Assembly: GCA_025929805.1 (NCBI GenBank)
Contig: JAICPP010000038.1
Span: 1 to 18,908, forward strand
Length of the DNA: 18,908 nucleotides
DNA from: Gemmatimonadales bacterium
GTDB taxonomy: Bacteria; Gemmatimonadota; Gemmatimonadetes; Gemmatimonadales; GWC2-71-9
Direction: 5' to 3'
The notes under the pieces were generated by a model. The model was not told the origin of the DNA. It searched no databases and saw nothing but the letters and a program-made list of their open reading frames with translations. A program made the translations under genes and the position numbers. This document shows positions 15,284 through 18,908 of the stretch, piece after piece (the first letter of the stretch is position 1; every line of letters starts with the position of its first letter).

Positions 15284-16192
15284 ATGACGAGCATCGCCCT
15301 GCCTACCACCACGGCACCCCGGGCCGTTACCCGGGCCACCGGCGAATCTCGGCTCGTTCGCTGGACCCTGATTGCCATGGCCCTGGCTTTTTTGGCCCTC
15401 ACCTTGGTGCTGCCACTGGCGCTGGTGTTCGCCCAGGCGCTCTCGAAAGGCCTGCCGGCGTATTGGGAAGCCATCAAGGAGCCCGACGCCCTGAGTGCCG
15501 CCAAGCTCACCCTGTTGATCGCTTCGATTGCGGTGCCCCTCAACCTCGCATTCGGCGTGGCCGCGGCGTGGTGCATCACCAAGTTCGACTTTCCCGGCAA
15601 GCATGTACTGATCACGCTCATTGACCTGCCGTTTGCGGTCTCGCCGGTGATCTCCGGCATGATCTTCGTGCTGCTGTTCGGCGCCCACGGGTGGTTTGGG
15701 CCCTGGCTCCTGGCGCACGACATCAAGATCATCTTTGCGGTGCCTGGGATCGTGCTCGCCACCACCTTCGTGACCGCACCGTTCGTGGCCCGGGAGCTGA
15801 TCCCCTTGATGCAGGAACAGGGGTGCGAAGAAGAGGAAGCGGCGATCGTACTCGGAGCCGGTGGTTGGCAGACCTTCTTCCGGATCACCCTTCCCAACAT
15901 CAAATGGGGCCTGCTGTATGGCCTCATCCTCTGCAATGCTCGGGCGATGGGTGAGTTTGGCGCCGTCTCGGTTGTGTCGGGCCACATCCGGGGAGAGACC
16001 AACACGCTCCCGCTGCACGTGGAGATCCTCTACAACGAGTACGCGTTTGCCGCCAGCTTCGCGGTGGCCTCGGTACTCACCCTTCTTGCGCTCGTCACCC
16101 TGGCATTGAAGTCACTGGTGGAGTGGCAGCAGCGCCGGTCGAGTTACCACCCAGCCGACCCGGAAGCACTTCCCGAAAGGATCGTAGCATGA
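15284..16192 (+). CDS. cysW: Sulfate ABC transporter permease CysW
   Basis: This 302-residue inner-membrane protein has about six hydrophobic segments. It shows DLPFAVSPVISGMIFVLLFG (114-133), the EAA loop EEEEAAIVLGAGGWQTFFRITLP (182-204), and ARAMGEFGAVSVVSGHIRGETNTLPL (219-244), a CysW signature. The N-terminal 25 residues are a polar cytoplasmic extension. It pairs with CysT in the importer. Its TGA overlaps the cysA ATG by 4 bases (16189-16192), so the permease and ATPase are translated in step. Confidence 0.95.
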   Translation: MTSIALPTTTAPRAVTRATGESRLVRWTLIAMALAFLALTLVLPLALVFAQALSKGLPAYWEAIKEPDALSAAKLTLLIASIAVPLNLAFGVAAAWCITKFDFPGKHVLITLIDLPFAVSPVISGMIFVLLFGAHGWFGPWLLAHDIKIIFAVPGIVLATTFVTAPFVARELIPLMQEQGCEEEEAAIVLGAGGWQTFFRITLPNIKWGLLYGLILCNARAMGEFGAVSVVSGHIRGETNTLPLHVEILYNEYAFAASFAVASVLTLLALVTLALKSLVEWQQRRSSYHPADPEALPERIVA

Positions 16193-17247
16193 GCATCGAG
16201 GTTCGCAACCTGCGCAAGGTGTTCGGCGACTTCGTCGCCCTGGATGATGTGAGCCTAGACGTGCCCGGAGGCGAGCTGGTGGCGCTGCTGGGCCCGTCCG
16301 GCTCGGGAAAGACGACGCTGCTTCGGATCATTGCCGGGCTGGAGCCGGCCGATCGAGGATCCATTCACTTTCACGGGGAAGACGCCACCGACCAGCCGGT
16401 GCGGGAGCGCCAGGTGGGATTCGTGTTCCAGCACTATGCCCTCTTCCGGCACATGAGCGTCTTCGAGAACGTGGCCTTCGGGCTCCGGGTGCGGCCCCGC
16501 CGGGTGCGGCCGTCTGCAGCCGAGATCCGGGAGAGCGTAATGAGCCTGCTGAAGCTGGTACAGCTCGACATGTTGGCAGACCGGAGACCCTCGGAGCTCT
16601 CCGGCGGGCAGCGTCAACGGGTGGCGCTGGCACGTGCCCTGGCGGTCAAGCCGAAAGTCCTGCTGTTGGACGAGCCGTTCGGGGCGCTGGATGCGAAGGT
16701 GCGAAAAGAGTTGCGCCGCTGGCTCCGCCGGCTGCATGAAGAGGTGCACGTTACCAGTGTCTTCGTGACCCACGATCAGGAAGAGGCGCTGGAGGTTTCC
16801 GACCGGGTTGTCATCATGAACGAGGGAAAGGTCGAGCAGAGCGGGACGCCGGAAGAGGTTTATGAGCAACCCGCAACACCATTCGTGTACGGCTTTCTCG
16901 GCGACGTCAACCTGTTCCATGGCCGGATCAACGAGGGTCGCGTGAAGATCGGGGAGGGAGAGCTGGAGGCGCCCGAGTGGGCCGACGCGCGGGATCAGGC
17001 CGGGATTGCTTACGTGCGGACCTATGACGTGGAGCTGAGGCGGGTGCGGTCCGGAGCCTTCTCGCTGGAGGCAGTCGTGCGTCAGGTACGGGCGTTCGGG
17101 GCGGTTGTCAGGCTGGAACTCGATCTGGTAGATGGGGGCGGCACGATCGAGGCGCACATTCCACGCGGCCGATTCGATGGCCTGGCACTCGGGCGCGGTC
17201 AGACAGTGTACGTTTCGCCCACCAACGTACGGGTGTTCGCCCAGTAG
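16189..17247 (+). CDS. cysA: Sulfate ABC transporter ATP-binding protein CysA
   Basis: This 352-residue ATPase has all nucleotide-binding motifs: Walker A GPSGSGKT (35-42), Q-loop Q81, signature LSGGQ (137-141), Walker B LLLDEP (158-163), D-loop and H-loop His195 in VTHDQEEAL. A C-terminal TOBE-like domain (about 240-352) ends YVSPTNVRVF, close to the CysA/ModC regulatory region. Length is near the usual 350-365. I chose ATG 16189 over the in-frame ATG 16123: GAAAGGA (16175-16181) lies 7 bases before it, it overlaps the cysW stop, and the protein then starts at the first strand. It powers sulfate import and is the last gene of the plus-strand run. Confidence 0.96.
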   Translation: MSIEVRNLRKVFGDFVALDDVSLDVPGGELVALLGPSGSGKTTLLRIIAGLEPADRGSIHFHGEDATDQPVRERQVGFVFQHYALFRHMSVFENVAFGLRVRPRRVRPSAAEIRESVMSLLKLVQLDMLADRRPSELSGGQRQRVALARALAVKPKVLLLDEPFGALDAKVRKELRRWLRRLHEEVHVTSVFVTHDQEEALEVSDRVVIMNEGKVEQSGTPEEVYEQPATPFVYGFLGDVNLFHGRINEGRVKIGEGELEAPEWADARDQAGIAYVRTYDVELRRVRSGAFSLEAVVRQVRAFGAVVRLELDLVDGGGTIEAHIPRGRFDGLALGRGQTVYVSPTNVRVFAQ

Positions 17248-17291
17248 CTACTTCGGGGAGCCGCACCCGTTTTCAGACCGGTGCTCTGGGC

Positions 17292-18170
17292 TCAGAGCCA
17301 GTGATCCAGGCTCCGTCCAATCAGCTGTGACGTCCTGGTGATGTCATCGTGGAAGTGACGCGTCATCTCGTTGCGTAGCTCTGAAGGCAGGGGGGGAGCC
17401 TGCTTCATGTTGCGAGTGCGCAGCCGCCGGACCCAGTTCGCCGGCCGTTTCGGGACCCAGGACTGTACGGCAGCCTTCAAGGCCGGGCTGGTCAGAATAC
17501 CCTCCAGCACCAGGCTCCGGGGAACCCCACCAGGTGCATGCGGGGTATCCAAATCCGGAACAAAGGTCGGATCGACTCCCAGGAACCGATACACCTCCTC
17601 TATGGCTTTGCGGGGATCTCGCTTCAGATCATCGAACAGCAGGACATGGATCTGCTCGCGGGGAAAGGCATCGTAGTAGCGAGACAGAAGAGTGTGATAC
17701 CTGCCGATCTGCATCCACCGGGACTCCGGACGAGCCCAGGTGGAGGCGGCATCGAAGTCACGGGTGGGGTCGAATCGACGCCCACGGCGGCGCAGGTACA
17801 TCACATAATCGGAGTATGCCCGGTCGACCGGGTGGCGCAGGCTGCAGATCAGCTTGACATTGGGCAGCTGTTCGCGGATGCGGCCGGCCGACTGGGGGCA
17901 CTCGAGATACATGGTGGATGCCTCTCCGACCGCCACGGCGTTTCCAACGTCGTGGAAGAGCTGCTGATACTCGGCCAGTGACCTGACTCGAAACCACCGA
18001 CGATGCTCCGGTTCTCCCCAGAGAAGCCGTCCCTGCTCGTCCAGGCCAAACGCAAAGTAGCTCGGATCTTTCAGTTTGCTGATGAATACCTGGGGATGCT
18101 CGGAGAGATACCAATGCAGCGCGGTCGTGCCCGACTTAGCCGCGCCGATGACCAGGAAATTGGGAAGCAT
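17292..18170 (-). CDS. PAPS-dependent sulfotransferase (heparan-type domain)
   Basis: This 292-residue cytoplasmic protein begins MLPNFLVIGAAKSGTTALHWYL, with the PAPS P-loop GAAKSGTT at 9-16. KDPSYF (34-39) and GEASTMYL (82-89) follow, then CSLRHPVDRAYSDYVM (109-124) for the 3'-phosphate, with R112 and S120. The end RSLDHWL matches the RDLSHWQ end of the protein at 10456-11361, so the two are paralogues; the one at 9202-10113 belongs to another subgroup. ATG 18170 is preceded by GGAG with 9 bases between; the GTG at 18185 is an alternative start adding five residues. It converges on cysA with a 44-base gap and lies 43 bases after the methyltransferase gene, probably in one transcript. The acceptor is likely a sugar of the surface glycan. 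Confidence 0.9.
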   Translation of the reverse strand: MLPNFLVIGAAKSGTTALHWYLSEHPQVFISKLKDPSYFAFGLDEQGRLLWGEPEHRRWFRVRSLAEYQQLFHDVGNAVAVGEASTMYLECPQSAGRIREQLPNVKLICSLRHPVDRAYSDYVMYLRRRGRRFDPTRDFDAASTWARPESRWMQIGRYHTLLSRYYDAFPREQIHVLLFDDLKRDPRKAIEEVYRFLGVDPTFVPDLDTPHAPGGVPRSLVLEGILTSPALKAAVQSWVPKRPANWVRRLRTRNMKQAPPLPSELRNEMTRHFHDDITRTSQLIGRSLDHWL

Positions 18171-18213
18171 CAACCCCGTCTCCACTAAGGTTCACGTCGC
18201 GCGGTCAGTCTGA

Positions 18214-18908
18214 CTACTTGGTACCCCGCAGTCGAACACCGAGGAATGCGCGGCCCACCGTGCGGCCCAGCAGAATCCTGGCCTTGAATGGCAACAACTC
18301 CAGAATCGCTTCGCCGGCTACCGCCGGCCAAATCGGTGTGGGCACGCAGGCGCCCCGCCTTCCCAGCAACGTCTTTACCTCTCGAAAGCCGACCGCGCGG
18401 AACAGCTGGCTCAGCTCCGCGATCGTATACTCCTTCAGGTGGAACCCCGTGGCCACCGAATCGAAGTATTGAGAGATGTCGTGGGGTCCGTTCACCCGAT
18501 TGGGAGTGATACATATGTACACCCCGCCCGGGCGAAGGGCACGGTAGATGTTCTGCAATTGCTCCAGTGCATCGTCCGGGTGGAGGTGTTCCATCAGCTG
18601 GTTGCTGTAGGCGACATCCACGCTGGCAGGCGGCAGGGGAACACTGACTCCGTCGGACAGGATCAGCTTGAAGTTGGATGGCACGGTGACCCGCCGAGTG
18701 ATTTCCTCGGATACATCGAGCCCATACACTTGGCGAACCTTGGCTGCGATGGCCATGGATAGTGCGCAGTCGCCTGGCCCGATCTCCAGCAAAACGGTCT
18801 CGGGCCGCAGATACGGTGCCAACAGCCGGAGCTGAGGCCCCAGTCCTGCCTGCGTCAGCTCGGGCCGGGATTTCCGGGTGTTCTGGGGGTGATGGGGCAC
18901 TCGCTGAA
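18214..18908 (-). CDS. Class I SAM-dependent methyltransferase, possibly cut at the 5' end
   Basis: At least 228 residues are visible. VLLEIGPGDCALS (36-48) is motif I, binding SAM; GLDVS (60-64) carries the acidic ribose-binding residue; SDGVSVPLPPASVDVAYSNQLMEHL (82-106) covers the following motifs, and ALRPGGVYICITPN (121-134) is the usual post-motif strand. This is the Methyltransf_11 pattern. The first possible start inside the window is GTG 18900, without a visible ribosome binding site, and the frame stays open to the window edge, so the true start may lie outside. In polysaccharide loci such enzymes often O-methylate sugars or cap chains; here the substrate is not known. A basic C-terminus could bind membranes. 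Confidence 0.85.
   Translation of the reverse strand, partial: QRVPHHPQNTRKSRPELTQAGLGPQLRLLAPYLRPETVLLEIGPGDCALSMAIAAKVRQVYGLDVSEEITRRVTVPSNFKLILSDGVSVPLPPASVDVAYSNQLMEHLHPDDALEQLQNIYRALRPGGVYICITPNRVNGPHDISQYFDSVATGFHLKEYTIAELSQLFRAVGFREVKTLLGRRGACVPTPIWPAVAGEAILELLPFKARILLGRTVGRAFLGVRLRGTK

Noticed and set aside
14800..16005. A 401-codon open frame on the minus strand across cysT and cysW
   Set aside because: It is antisense to two clearly recognised permease genes and its product resembles no protein; long antisense frames are usual in GC-rich coding DNA.
17283..17298. Hairpin GCTCTG-GGCT-CAGAGC between cysA and the convergent sulfotransferase
   Set aside because: Short 6-bp stem without a T tract on either side and overlapping the sulfotransferase stop; not enough for a terminator call.
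1..18908. Insertion sequences, tRNA genes, CRISPR repeats, phage genes
   Set aside because: No transposase-like frame, no long or regularly spaced repeats, and no tRNA-like cloverleaf was noticed on either strand.

Overview
The window comes from a GC-rich, diderm (Gram-negative-type) bacterium. An outer-membrane porin, a lipoprotein with a lipobox, and a Wzx/Wzy-type polysaccharide locus all point to an outer membrane. The gene style (tight ATGA overlaps, GGGAG-type ribosome binding sites, a P-selective-type porin, a Rrf2 regulator) reminds me of Gemmatimonadota, but this is an impression and the window holds no marker gene.

Layout. (1) 1-214: the C-terminal end of a polyprenyl-phosphate sugar-1-phosphate transferase, the enzyme that starts an exopolysaccharide repeat unit, closed by a strong bidirectional terminator at 231-262. 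(2) 282-1238 (-): a lipoprotein of unknown function with a glycoside-hydrolase-like look. (3) 1239-1723: a non-coding divergent control region with a CRP/FNR-like site. (4) 1724-3334 (+): a GT-C (ArnT/PMT-like) membrane glycosyltransferase. (5) 3277-10113 (-): a compact polysaccharide operon, read in the order sulfotransferase, Wzx-type flippase, GT4 glycosyltransferase, O-antigen polymerase/ligase, GT2 glycosyltransferase, GT4 glycosyltransferase. From the flippase onward the genes abut or overlap by 4 bases. (6) 10114-10455: a divergent control region. (7) 10456-17247 (+): a second sulfotransferase (apparently starting at CTG), a Cys-rich Rrf2 regulator, an OprO/OprP-like porin, and the complete sulfate ABC importer sbp-cysT-cysW-cysA. 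(8) 17292-18908 (-): a third sulfotransferase preceded by a SAM methyltransferase that runs to the window edge.

How they fit together. Three PAPS-dependent sulfotransferases interleave with repeat-unit assembly, flipping and polymerisation genes. Next to one of them, on the same strand, sits a full route for sulfate from the outer membrane (porin) to the cytoplasm (Sbp-CysTWA), with a Rrf2-type regulator that may sense Fe-S or cysteine status. The simplest reading is a locus for a sulfated, possibly also methylated, cell-surface polysaccharide with its own sulfate supply. The genes that turn sulfate into PAPS (cysD/cysN/cysC or sat) are not in this window, so the link is inferred from gene content and order.

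No tRNA, rRNA, insertion sequence, CRISPR array or phage gene was seen.
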